The notes under the pieces are model-generated. The model did not search any database, was not told the origin of the DNA, and was given only the letters and a program-made list of their open reading frames with translations. Positions 1 through 11,700 of a DNA stretch of 64,000 nucleotides are shown piece after piece. The stretch covers positions 21,192,509 through 21,256,508 of the forward strand of contig NC_087064.1 in assembly GCF_963678635.1 (NCBI RefSeq). The letters run 5' to 3'. Positions within the stretch are counted from its first letter, which is position 1, and each line of letters opens with the position of its first letter. The DNA comes from Symsagittifera roscoffensis (lineage: Eukaryota; Xenacoelomorpha; Acoela; Convolutidae). Position numbers and translations under genes: made by a program.

Positions 1-234
1 TACTGAACCGCACATACTAGTTATTGATCATGTGCTGCGTTTTACAGAATGTCAGCTCTCATTTAGGTTAATTTCATCATAATATCAAAGAGAGCCAAGC
101 TAGAGCTTTGAGTAGGGAGCAGTTTTTAATCTGTTCAACTTTTCTTTTCTGTTAATCTGCAAGCTAATCTGAAAACTAAATTATGATTTCTCCAAGCGTT
201 TTGCCTATTTAGAAAATTTTTGGATTTTTAAGAA

Positions 235-952
235 ATGAACAGTTCTACCGAAATCAGGTTTATCATGAGCGTTGTGAATTTGTTCGCTGTCTTTGTTCTG
301 TCACATAATCAAGGTACCAAACTGATTTTCTGGGGTGGCATTTTTGGTCTTCAACTGTTTCTTTTTAGCATCTAGGCCTCTAAGAAACAACCGATTAAGA
401 AAACTAACGCGTTTTTATTCGCTACAATGTTTTATTTAGATTTCGAAGTTTTTCGGCAAATATTTGGCACCTCTAGTATTTCTAAGTCGGGTAACGAAAG
501 ATGAGGGACTCCAGCAACCCAAGAAGGCCAAGGCTCATCTCAAAAACCGAAGCCCATCCGCCAAACAGCATGAAACGGGAGGGGGAGGAAGGGACAATGT
601 CGATTACGTAACAGTCGATAAAAATGACCCCGCCAATCTGCCCACTTTTCAAGGTCAAAACGGGCAACATTCGCAGGACCATAAAGTCAATTTCTTGGAG
701 CCCGAGGAGAGCAACGTCAACAACCATCCGGTACTCGGTGCTCTGGACGACAAGATTTCCGAGTTGATCGAACGACTTGTTGGGGAAGATAGCGACGCTC
801 AAGCTGCACAAGAATGGCAGTATTTGACGCGAATCATCGACCGACTTTTAGCAATGACTTTCTTCACCGTCACAATATTTTTGACGGTTTTCCTAATCGG
901 AAAAGCCAAAAATATTCCCATTGTTGCAATCGATGAATCTGATATCCACTAA
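235..952 (+). CDS. Cys-loop (nicotinic acetylcholine receptor-like) channel subunit, last two exons
   Basis: These are the 3' exons of a pentameric ligand-gated ion channel subunit. The last exon (about 477-952) follows an AG acceptor at 475-476 and encodes a polar cytoplasmic loop rich in Lys, Asp and Asn. After it comes EWQYLTRIIDRLL and a ~20-residue hydrophobic helix, MTFFTVTIFLTVFLIGKA, then a short tail ending at TAA (950-952). An acidic-aromatic segment followed by a final helix close to the C terminus is the M4 arrangement of nicotinic-type subunits. Upstream, 235-313 is an open hydrophobic stretch (FIMSVVNLFAVFVLS) ending at a GT donor at 314. Its phase (one base over) fits the 477 acceptor, so it may be the M3 exon. 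Earlier exons would lie left of the window. The channel would act in the plasma membrane. The M4 call is fairly firm; the M3 exon is an inference. Confidence 0.62.
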
Positions 953-2384
953 CTATATTTGCTTAACTCACACGATTCTTGTAATGACTCGGTGATTGCA
1001 AAAACTTGATTATATTTTTTACTTATTTTTTTTCTTCTAAATGATGAATAATTTGAGTCGTGTTTCCTGGAGTGTTGTACCATAAGCACCCATAACTTAC
1101 CGTTAAATTGTGAATAAGTTTTACTTGAACTTTTCCTGTCAAATACATTTTATAAGTGCAAAGATCAACTGAATTTATATGTCTGAAAATATTGCAGAGT
1201 AAAAGTTTCTGATTATAGCATGCTCTTGCTCGTCTATTTAAAAATATGCTATGCAGTATTTGAAATTTTTATAATTATTTTCTTTATCTTTTCTACTGAC
1301 TCTGGTTGATAATCAGGTCAAATGAGCTATATACATCACGGGCTTATTAGTTGCCAGAGGGTTTGTTTTGGTTACTCACCTTTGCAAAAATGGTTCATTT
1401 GATACTCGCCATTACGAAAACGGTTCGTTTGAAAAATGGTCCAATTGATCATTACAAGGCCAAACATTTGCGGACTTCGGAACCACTAGCTATGTGCCGA
1501 CAAATTTTATGTTTTAGGTATGTGTATGCGGAATCCACGGAGTTGTTGTAAGTGGAGTTTACTGTCATTTTAGACTTTGTTTACAGACTTGTCTGTGGAG
1601 TCCAGGAACATACCGACACCAAATTGTGCGCCTATCCAGTGCACAGTTTGGCCTCGTAATTATACTCACATTTGATAAATGATTCAATTTTTTCACGGCC
1701 CTAAACATGTGATTGTAACACTTTAGTTCTCTATGACAATTCTGAAGCTTTTTTGTGCTTTTTAAAAACTATTTTCTTTTGAATACTTTTATCCCCAAAT
1801 AAATCCTCGGGTCGACTTCTCTATAGCTTCATTTTAGTTAGACCATCCAATTAAGTCATCCAATTAATTTGAAAAATTTCTATGGCTGTTCAGCCAAAAA
1901 TGGATGTCGTAAAGTTATACCAAAGGGGGGACCCTTTGAAAAAAAATGGCAACCAGTATTGAGGGGGGGGGGGGTCGCCCCCTCGGCACGCTACTGAAAT
2001 CTAGGCTAAATTTTAACTCCAGGGAGTATGCTGGTGTGAAAGCTGGAAGCAAGCAACTCTTATCAATCTTCCGATAGTTCACTTTAATGAGTGGCTGATA
2101 ATCACTCCTGTCAGCTCCCAACAGACCCTCCAGTGTTCACGGTCTAAGGAGAATCCCTTCCTGAAGATGATAAATGTGATGATTGATTTGTTTCGAGGCT
2201 CATCTCACTTATCTATCTTTCATCTATCAATTGTTTGAAAAATTGTGAATTTTCATTTTCATTGATTGCGTGACATTTCTTTGATAGTAAAATTAACATT
2301 TCTCTACAATTAACAATAATAAAAAGATAACAATCTGATGAATGAAAAGAAAAACACTGAATTTCCTGTTACTCGATATTCAAC
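953..2384. other. Gene-free stretch with one repeat scrap
   Basis: No convincing coding sequence is seen. Short open frames here lack any motif or codon pattern. About 1895-1990 matches the inner part of the hAT-type element seen complete at 9064-9491 (the 'ggggggaccctttg' block and a long G run), so it is an old fragment. The rest looks like unique intergenic DNA. Confidence 0.5.
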
Positions 2385-2445
2385 AAAACTGCTCATATCT
2401 GAAGGCGAGGCCTTGAATGTTCCGACAGCACTTTAAGGTCAGTTT
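2385..2445 (+). repeat. R1 repeat, end fragment
   Basis: Only the terminal ~60 bases of the R1 family are present: an 'actgctcatatc' block, the hairpin arm 'gaggcc', and 'aatgttccgac'. The orientation is opposite to the full copy that begins 55 bp further on. Confidence 0.55.
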
Positions 2446-2499
2446 AAAAGTTTTTTTGAGTTGAATAATTGAAATACTTAGAAAAAAAAAGATTTTTAT

Positions 2500-3033
2500 T
2501 GTTTCGACTTTCGATACGAAAGTAACGGAATATTTTTGCTCGGGTGGGTTTTTTTTCTTCAGACAAATTTCGACTTTTTAACTAGCCATTTTTGACGGAA
2601 TTTTTTAAATATCATTCGAAAGGTATTGTTGTCTTGAGCTCAAATTTGATAAGATATTTCACCTGTAATCCCTTTTCGTAAAGTTACGGGGTTTTAAAAA
2701 TTGCCATTTTGGTCAATTTGGGACAATTAACGCGCGATGTATTTCGCGTTATTAACGCGTAAGCGGAGAGTTAATCTGTCTTAGAAATTGTTCCAAATTG
2801 GTTAAAAGAAGCTTATTTGCCATAATTGATTTGTTACAAGGAGCGAAATTTATCTTTTTGTACTTTATATGGCGTGTGGGGGGATGATTTTCATTTAAAA
2901 AGTTTCAATTTTTAGAGAAAAAAAATTTTCATTTTGTTATATTTCATTGAATTTTTTAGTGCTATTACTGCTCCTTAAACCTTAAAAGGCAGTCGGAACA
3001 TTCAGGACTTCGCCCCGATACGAGCAGTCTTGT
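2500..3033 (-). repeat. R1 repeat, near full length (~534 bp)
   Basis: R1 is the commonest repeat of the window. This copy begins 'tgtttcgactttcgatacga' with a palindromic ctttcgatacgaaag, runs through the shared 'cgcgcgatgtatttcgcg' block, and ends with 'ggcagtcggaac', a cagg-cgcc-type hairpin and 'gagcagtcttgtt'. No protein is encoded. The ends and the inverted GTTCCGACT / AGTCGGAAC pair suggest a non-autonomous DNA element (see findings). Confidence 0.75.
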
Positions 3034-3183
3034 TGTGTTTAGCGTCTCTTATTGTTTTAAAAGAACTAAATTGCCGGCCTGAATTCAATTTGGACTTTGA
3101 TTTAGTTCGACACTTCCGTGTGGTGCAAAACGCATTGTATCGCGCGTTAATTATCTTTAATTGACCAAACAAGAGTGCTCATT

Positions 3184-3564
3184 AGGGTTGTGCGGATTTA
3201 CTTACTAGTAAGTAAGTTACTAGTAAATGTACTAGTAACTTACTAAGAAGTAAAATAAGGCTTATTACTAGTAAGTTGAACCAAAATGAAATTTTTGAAA
3301 GAAATTAGGCTCAATTATCAGTCGAAAGAGCAGATAAACTTGTTTTTATATACTGCAACGCTGCTTTACTTGATAATACTGATCATAATGATTATTTCGC
3401 GGATTTTGAAAATGATTAGTCTTCTAAATTGGTAGTTTATAAGCAGACCCTGAGTTTCTGAAACTTGCTAGTAAGTAAAAATAACTTAGTAGTAAAAAAA
3501 AAATGGTAACTTACTAGTAACTTACCAGAAAACAAATTTTACTTACTGGTACCTGCACAACCCT
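3184..3564. mobile_element. Inverted-repeat element (MITE-like) rich in AGTAAG/TTACTAGTAA
   Basis: The element starts AGGGTTGTGCGG and ends with the complement, TGCACAACCCT, giving ~11-bp terminal inverted repeats about 380 bp apart. Both subterminal regions are packed with TTACTAGTAA and AGTAAGTTAC motifs, themselves palindromic. There is no open frame. A copy of 'gtgctc' lies near each end outside the repeats but the spacing does not give a clean target duplication. Superfamily not assigned; the short terminal repeats are compatible with hAT. Confidence 0.6.
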
Positions 3565-4242
3565 TGTGCTCTTATATCAAGGCAAAACCCTGAACGGTCT
3601 GACTGCCCCGTGATCAAAATCGTTTAGTTTTTGGGAAAAGTAGGAAAAATTGAGTCATGCGGAATTGATATGACTAATTAGTTAGCCTCTTGGTTCTGAC
3701 TTTTGAAGAAAACGGAAAATTTATTTCAATTTGGAGCGATTTTGTTGTGCAAGGTAATTCGCCACATACAATTAGTTCGCGTTAAGTTTTCAGCATTACG
3801 AATTAATTCTTCAAAATGCGCAAAAATTATTCCAGAGCGTGGCCAGATTATCAATTTCTAAATTCTAAAAACTTTGGAAAAACGATTGGAGGTGAAATAT
3901 TTTTTTTTTACATTTGGTTTTAACGAGTCGAATTGTTCAATGCAGTATAGTATTTCTGTCGAAAACTATTATTTCGATTGCCGAAAAATGACTGAATAAA
4001 AAACTACACCAAGTATAATCATTCCGTTTTCTTGGAAAGCCGGAACAATTAGATTTTGCAAACCCTCGTAATCAGGATCACAAAAGAAATTATTCGTAAA
4101 ATTTGAGCTCAGGAAAACAATATTTATCAGATTGTATGAAAAATTCCGTCAAACATGCTTTTTTCTGACGTCAAAAATTGACTGAATGGGAAAAAACAGC
4201 CAAGCATATTTTTTTCGAAAGTAGGAACGATAACAAGTTTTT
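3565..4242. other. Gene-free stretch with decayed R1-like end
   Basis: No gene is seen. About 4060-4235 resembles the 3' half of a plus-oriented R1 copy ('gctcaggaaaacaatatt', 'attccgtcaaa', then 'cgaaagtaggaac'), strongly diverged. The remainder is unremarkable. Confidence 0.4.
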
Positions 4243-4777
4243 TTAGAAGAAAATGTTGGAATCTTTGTGCTCGGGGTGCTTTTTTCTCCAGACAAAATTC
4301 AATTTTTTTTTTAAATTTTGACGGCAATTTAAATATCATTTGGAAGGTTTTGTTATCCTGAGCTCAAATTTAAAAAGATATTGTGCCTGTGATCTTTTTC
4401 GTAAAGTTATTGGCAATTAGAGATTGCCAAATTGGGATAATTGATTTGCGATATATTGCGTGCTAACAACGCGTAGGCGGAGCTTTAATCCATCCTAGAA
4501 ATTGTTCCAAATTGAATTGAGGCCGTTAGTTTGGTCTATTTAATACTTTGTTATTGCAAAACAAACCGCTTTTTATGTTCAATAGCGTTTGTAAGGGTGA
4601 TTTTCAAAAAAAAAAGAATTTCATCTATTTTTTTTATAAGTGAACCATTCTCTATAGACTTAAAAATCGTGTCGGAACGTTCAGCGCTTCGTCCTTATAC
4701 GGCCAGTTCAGTTTGTACTTTATCTAGTGTGTGGATGGATGATTTTAGAAATGTTTTTCCCGGATACGAGCAGTCTT
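4243..4777 (-). repeat. R1 repeat, diverged copy
   Basis: The order of R1 blocks is kept ('gtgctcggggtg', 'gacggcaatttaaatatcat', 'cgtaaagttattgg', 'gcgatatattgcgtg', 'aggcggagctttaatcc'), but with many substitutions and an inserted or rearranged tail. It ends in 'gatacgagcagtcttg' at about 4775. This is an old member of the family. Confidence 0.55.
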
Positions 4778-5780
4778 GATCAAAGTTTATCAGTGATGTA
4801 GAAGTTGGACACATACAAAAATTGGAGAAGGAAATTAATTTAAGAGAGCTTGAATGATTTCCATCACTTCCATAGATAACTATTTTGGAGGAACAGAATC
4901 TGAAAAGTCTTTAACTACGTTTTTTCAATGAGAAGGGAGGCGGGATTGGGTGCCTACAGTTTCTCTTCCAGTCAGCAACTCGAACCTTTTCGTCACTAGT
5001 ATCCCACAAAATGCTTAGTTAAGAAGTCGTATATTGACTGAATAAAAAAAACCACCCCAAGCATAAATATTCCGAACTTTCTTTGAGAATTGGAACAATC
5101 TTCCTTCAACCGTTGTAACTTCTTCCTGAACCATTATTGGCCGGCCGACCAACCAACCCTGCAAATTTTAATCGGCTCATTCAGCAACAAAACATTTTTA
5201 GCGCTATCGGCACGTTTTTGTAAATAATTTCAAATTTCAAACTATGTTGATTCAACGGTTTTGGGAGAGCTAAATGTGAAAACGTCCAAAGTGTTGACAC
5301 TTTGTTTGAAAATTATAATTCCTTTTTGCATTTCCTAAATCTGCTCTTGATTTGGTCGTTTTAAAAGTTTGCAGAAGAAATAATCATGGTAATCAAAAAT
5401 TAGTTAAGCGAGTTACACAAACTTTGATTGTGAACTAATATCTTTGTCACAATTTTAGGCTTAAATTTAAAAAAGTACATGCCTTAAATTCAAAAACTGC
5501 GAACATTGAGACGAAAAACTGCGGCAGTGCTTATTCAAGAACTTCTGTTCATTGGATTAGTCAGCAAACTCATTGCTGAGGTCTTATCTTTTGTAGGTCT
5601 AACTTGTTTCCTATCAAAAATAAAACTCAAAATTAAAATGAAATTCAAAAACTCAAATGCAAGTTTTATTGTTTCTTAGTTATATCAGATGACAGTTGAC
5701 GTTTTTGCTTTACCAAAAAGCTGCTTTGTCTTAAACATAAATGTCTTTTAAGGAACATTTTATAGCAATTGTAAAATTGA
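4778..5780. other. Gene-free stretch
   Basis: No exon-like open frame with a motif is visible. Around 5035-5110 there is a short piece resembling the R1 terminal block ('ccaccccaagcataaatatt' then 'gaattggaacaatc'). Otherwise nothing recognised. Confidence 0.4.
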
Positions 5781-6297
5781 ATTCAAAACAACTAAGCCCT
5801 GATTGTTCCGACTGCCCTTTAAGGTTTATGGCGCAGTAGTAACATAAAAAAATAAAACGCAATAAAATAAAATGAAAAAAAAATCTTAAATTTGAAACTT
5901 TTTTTTATGAAATCATCCCCCCACACGCCAAATAAAGTACAAAAGAAGAGATTTCGCTCATTGTAACAAATCAGTTATGGCATATAAGCTTCTTTCAATC
6001 AATTTGGACCGATTTCTTAGACGGATTAAATCTCGCTTACGCGTTAATAGCGCGAAATATATCGCGCGTTAATTGTCCCAAATTGACCAAAATGGCAAAC
6101 TTTAAACCCCATAACTTTACAAAAAATGATCACAGACAAAATATCATTTTAAATTTAAGCTCAAGACAACAACAGCTTTCCAATGATATAAGAAAATTTT
6201 GTCAAAATTGGCTAGTTAAAAAGTCGAAATTTGTTTGAAGAAAAAAAAACCCACCCCTAGCACAAGTATTCCGTTACTTTCGTATCGAAAGTCGGAA
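5781..6297 (+). repeat. R1 repeat, first of a head-to-tail pair
   Basis: This copy starts inside the left end ('aagccctgattgttccgac') and is otherwise full, through the 'cgcgaaatatatcgcgcg' core to 'gtatcgaaagtcggaa' at 6295. The next copy begins immediately, so the two form a tandem dimer. Confidence 0.7.
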
Positions 6298-6797
6298 TAA
6301 CAAAACTGCTCGTATCAAGGAGATGTCCTGAATGTTCCGACTGCTTTTTAAGGTTTATGGAGCAGTAATAACCTTTGAATTCAATGAAATAAAACAAAAT
6401 GAAAAAATAAAGTCTTATATTCGAAATTTTTTTTTTTAAATCATCTTAGTTTTTTTTTTAAAAAATCATCCCCCACACGCCATATTAAGTACAAAAGAAT
6501 CATACAAAAAGATAGGTTTCGCTCCTTGTAACAAACCAATTATGGCAAATAAGCTTCTTTTAACCAATTTGGAACAATTTCTAAGACGGATTAAATCTCC
6601 GCTTACGCGTTAAAACGAAAAATTTTACGAAAAATGATCACAGGTGAAATATTTTTTCAAATTTAAGCTCAGGGCAACAATACCTTTCGAGCGAATTTCA
6701 GTCAAAAATGGCTAGTTAAAAAGTCGAAATTTGTCTGAAGAAAAAAAATCCACCCGAGCGCAAATACTCCGTTACTTTTGTATCAAAAGTCGAAAAA
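6298..6797 (+). repeat. R1 repeat, second of a head-to-tail pair
   Basis: It begins 'taacaaaactgctcgtatca' directly after the preceding copy and ends 'gtatcaaaagtcgaaaa'. The core around the 'cgcgaaatatatcgcg' palindrome is deleted in this copy, which is shorter than its neighbours by about 40 bp. Confidence 0.7.
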
Positions 6798-7449
6798 ATA
6801 AGTTTCAGTTTTGATCGTGAAGATGTGTTTCTTGAAGATTAGGAAAACATGCATGAAAATTGATGAACGAACGTTTTTTATTCGTTTTTTTTGTACGGAA
6901 AAAATTCGGATTTTATTTCTTTGTTCGGGTTTTATTCATCATAGCATCATGGATATAAATATTATAAATTAAACCTAAAAATGGCAAAATTTGGAAACTG
7001 CATTGAATTTCCAAATTGCTCTGAATAAAAAAAAACCTCAAGAATTTTGAATCGTTTAGTTTTTTCAAAGTTTGGAATATTAAAGCTAACAATTACATTA
7101 CATTTGTCGGTCCGGCGTTTGGAAAAATGAGGAAAGTTGCAATCTGGTTGATTATTCCAGTGACCAAAATTTGACATTTCATCTCATAATTTTACTGCTG
7201 TCAAACCAAAAAATTATTATGCAGAGACCACAAAATTGAAAAATAATTTACCCGAAACATTTTGTTTTTAGGTTTTATTGTTTTAAAAGTTGCCAATTTG
7301 ACCAATTGAAGATCTGGCTCAGAAATCTGATTTTATCTAAATTCTAACCTTTTTTTTATCGAAATCTTATTTCGGAACGTTAAACAGCACTGGAGAAAAT
7401 TAGCACTTCTCTTGTCAATAGCACTCTCGTTCGAACTTCCACAAAAAAT
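6798..7449. other. Gene-free stretch
   Basis: AT-rich sequence without a supported gene or a clear repeat. A weak R1-like trace ('aaaaaaaacctcaagaat') occurs near 7030. Confidence 0.4.
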
Positions 7450-7981
7450 AACAAGACTGCTCGCATCAGGGCGAAGCCCTGAATGTTCCGACTGCCTTTT
7501 AAGGTTTATGGAGCAGTAATAACATTAAAAATTTCAATTTTTAGAAGAAAAAAAAATTATTTTTCTTTTTTTTTACATTTAATTTTCTTAAATAAAAATC
7601 ATCCCCCCACAAGCCATATAAAGTACAAAAGGATAGATTTTGCTCCTTGTAACAAACCAATTATGGCAAATAGGCTTCTTTTAAACAATTGGAACGATTT
7701 CTAAGACGGATTAACTCTCCGCTTACGCGTTAATAGCGCGAAATATATCGCGCGTTAATTGTCCCAAACTGGCCAAAATGACAATCTTTAAACCCCCATA
7801 ACTTTACAAAAAATGATCACAGGTGAAATATCTTTTCAAATTTGAGCTCAGGACAACAATACCTTTCGAATGATCTAAAAAAATTCCGTCAAAATGGCTA
7901 GTTAAAAAGTCGAAATTTGTCTGAAGAAAACCCACCCCGAGCACAAATATTCCGTTACTTTTGTATCAAAAGTCGGAACAA
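7450..7981 (+). repeat. R1 repeat, near full length (~532 bp)
   Basis: Well-preserved copy with 'acaagactgctcgcatcagg' at the left, a cagggcgaagccctg hairpin, 'tgttccgactgcc' just inside it, and 'aaaagtcggaaca' at the right end. Used here with 25376-25920 and 48458-48989 to define the family ends. Confidence 0.8.
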
Positions 7982-8711
7982 AAAGCTTTTCCTTTTTTCC
8001 GCCATCCTGTGTTAAATACAAAATGAAGTTTTAACGTAATATTGGGAGGTAGATGAGACAGGGAATGCGACACAAATAAATTACACTAATTGGTATCTGC
8101 GAGAAAATACGCAAAAAATAACTTGTGGCTATTTATCCCAATTTGAATCAAAGATTGCCGAGTGGTTCCAAATTCAAAACGTTGTATCCTTGCAAAAAAC
8201 AATCACATGCGAAGCAATTATCTTTTTTTGAGTCCTGATGGTCTTCAATATCATTCAAATTGTAAATAAAGTTTCCTTCAAACATCTTTTTTACGGAATG
8301 GAAGTTTGTCTGGAAAAAACACCTAGAGCACAAAAACTCCATTAATTCTTTGAAGTTTTCCAGATTGCCATAATCCTACTAACGTCAATTAATTTGTGTT
8401 ATCTTTAAAATGAAAGTCACCTCAGATTATATGAAAGCAACGGAAATGTCTTCACACGGAGTCCATTATTATCAATTCAGTTCAAACCATGTTCTGTGGC
8501 ATCTAAAATTAAATTTTCTGTTGAAATATGCGTGCGTGAATTTTTCGCTCAAAAATGAAAAATGTTTTTAGCAAAATTCAATTTTGCAATCAAGTTTGCG
8601 CTCCAAATTTTGAAACATTTGAATTTCATCATTATTTGTAATCAAGTGTGTAGATATGATATGATTACTGAAATAAAAATGACACAGTCTCGATAGAATG
8701 AAACGGCTTTG
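7982..8711. other. Gene-free stretch downstream of the protease
   Basis: Probable 3' flank of the minus-strand protease. An R1-like, strongly diverged fragment lies at about 8154-8345 (reverse orientation: 'aaacacctagagcacaaaaa'). I see no AATAAA close to the protease stop codon. Confidence 0.4.
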
Positions 8712-11700
8712 TCAATATCTATTCATAACGTTTCGTATCCACTCGTAGTAATAGGGAACACTCACAAACACTGACTCGGATATGCACTTTTTGTCGTCCT
8801 TGTTGAAGCCATGACTCACTGCCCCATACACACAGTAGGGCTGGCCATACCTGTATGATGTTGTTCACTTAGTAGCACAGTAATAAACAAGGATAGCCGG
8901 CTACTGTGCAATTAACACAGAATGTTCCGATCATTTTCGATAACACAAAAGACACCAATTTTTTTTCTAATTAGTGGCATTTTTTCTGTGTGCTGTGACA
9001 ATTAAGTCTGAACGAAAAAATAAAAATCAGTTTTATTCGACCTTCATTGGCGAATAGTTCAATCAGGGGCGGATTTAGGGGGGGGGCGGGGGGGGGACGC
9101 CTTCCCCTTAGGGATTCGACCCCCTGCCGACCCAAAGGGTCCCCCCTTTGATACTTTTTCAGAAATCCATTTTTGCCCGACCGACCCTAAAATTTTTCTA
9201 AAGGCGCCTTGGGCGCCAATATATACTAACTTTGAGGGGGAGCGCGCGCCAAAAAAACGCGATTTTTTTGTCAAAATTTTTCAAAAAGAGCCCAAAAACG
9301 GCTTTTTTTGACTGTTTTTTTAAAAATTTGCCTGCGGCGCAGAAAATTTACCCAAAATAGGGGCAAAACAGTGCTTTGGGAGAGCTCGAAAAATCAATTT
9401 GGTCGACCTAAAAAAAAAAAGGTCGTCAAAATTTTCGAATTTTTTTTTAAAATCCGCCCCCCCCCTCGAGAAAATCCCATATCCGCCCCTGAGTTCAATT
9501 GCATAACAGTTTCTGTAGAAAAATTACTAAAAAAACCAAAAAATTAGAATTTCAAATTTTAAGCCTCATTAGCTAGAAATTAGACTAAAAATAAAAAATT
9601 TCAAACCATTTTTTTCTCGACAATAAGAGAATTTTTCAAAACTTTCTAAAGTTGTTAGAATGACGCATGAAAGGGACTCAATATGATATATCACTCAACC
9701 CATCCGATAGTTATTTGTGGTACCTGGTTTTGCGTGGAAAACAAAAAAAAACGAAATACAAAATTTCTCCACATTTTTCAAAAGTTAAGAACAATTTTTA
9801 TCAACGTATGCATTCTCCGAGTTAATTGAGCCAATAAAAAAACTTTAAGCAATGATTTTAGGCTTCCACAGTTTATGCAATGAACGCCGGTAATCTTTAG
9901 AAATTCCGGTAGTCTTTAAGCTAGAAACTGTCTTTTATGTTTTTTTTTCTCGTTTTATCCAAAAACCTTAAAGAAAAACAAGACTGCTCCTATCAGGGCA
10001 ACACAGCTTTGGCTAATTGACGCAGTTTTGGCTAACTGAAGCAGTCGTATCTGACGCCGATTTGGCAAACAAAATTCGTTTAAAAAATCTTTTTTTTTTC
10101 AAGCCTACCCCACATGCAAGGTCAAATAAAACGTAGATTGCATCATTCTGTTTGGAATGCTTTCTGAACCGGATTAAATTGCTGCTTAAGCTACGTGTTA
10201 ACAGAAAATAGTAAGTTTTGCGAACTTGATTAACCCAAGTTTGCAATCTTCAAAACCTTCACGAAAAAACATGGGTAAATTATCTATTAAATTTTTTGAG
10301 CCCATGACATAATATTGTACAGTAGGTCAAAAGCTGCTACTTATAAAGTCAAATTTTGTGATATTCGAAGAAATTTTGCGGCTTTTTGTCTATATGATCT
10401 AAGTTTTAAAAAGTACACACGTAGATTTTGCTCATGGAGATGCCACCCGAAAGGTGAATGCCATAGAGTGGATGCTTTTAAGTTTCGGCTTGAAAATAAA
10501 ATTATTATAATTTTGTCTGGAAAAAAAAACTACGAAGCACAAATAATTTGTTACTTTTAATTCGAAAAAGGAACAAAAGCGGTAAAAATTATAGTTTATT
10601 TCAGAAATTTTTCAACAAGAAAGATTTTGGATTTGCTTTTAAATGTTATGGATCAATTCATCCATCATACCTGTTCATGACATAGAGTGGACCACCTGAA
10701 TCGCCCTTGCATGAGCCTGTTTGGTCTTCGTCATGGTCTCCATGGGTACAAACGAAGAAGTCTCCGGGACAGCTGGATCTAAAGCGGTTTATCCGAAGAG
10801 TATATTAAACGTTTTTCTATTTTGGAATATGAAAATTTTGGATTTTGCTCAAATTCAAAAATTGAAAAAAAACGATACATATATTATTTAAAGCAAACTA
10901 TAAACACGTCACAAAAAGTTGATCGTGGAGTTATTTAATAATTTCGCCCAACGTGAGCTGCAGCCTCGTGACAAGTGCTGCTGTTCGTTGTAGTAATAAG
11001 AACTCCTCGAGGCTTGTTTTTTGCAATCGACCGAGTTGCTCAATAAAAAACTCAAATTTTCTTAAAGTGCTGAAAAATTCCATTCGTATTGGAAAATATC
11101 ATCATCAGGACTTACCTCTCATGCAAGAAGGTCTCCATGAGAACCTTTGGAGTTGCCTTTTCATCTTTGTTGGTGCTTGTGGATCCCATGCCACATACCC
11201 CCAGACTTACACTGTTAGGTTGGTATCTCTTTCGACAGAGGGGGATTATTCGCTTTCGGGACAGTGACTCCTGAGTTTTGATGAGCCCGATGTCAAACTG
11301 ATATTTAGTCTCTCCTCTTCCGTAACTGTATATAAATTACATGAAACTTTTGATCCTTTGCTTTTTAAGCAAAACGACGACAAATTCTTCATTTTTAGAG
11401 GTTCAAAAAGTACCGTGTTTTAGGTCTTATAAACCTCATCTCACATTTTGGAGCAAAACTTCACATTAAACTATTGAGAACTAATTTGGCTCTAGCGACC
11501 AAAAAAGCTAAGTGTAAAAACGTTTCAGGTATTATCCGTTTCGAATTTTTTTAAAATTCAAAACGGAAAACGCTTTTTTTTTTAATTTTTAATTTTGAAT
11601 TTTTTTAAAGCTAAGTGTAAAAACGTTTCAGGCGCTTTCCGTTTCGAATTTTTTTGAATGCCCATTACGTCTGGCATAAAAATTTGCATCTTTTCTGATT

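Noticed and set aside
1351-2121. Short frames after the channel gene
   Set aside because: No splice-site support, motif or conserved copy; composition as in flanking non-coding DNA.
9059-9547. Frames inside the hAT-type elements (e.g. MTKKSRFFGARSPSKL)
   Set aside because: Low-complexity translation of inverted-repeat DNA. Not kept intact in the other copies and without transposase motifs.
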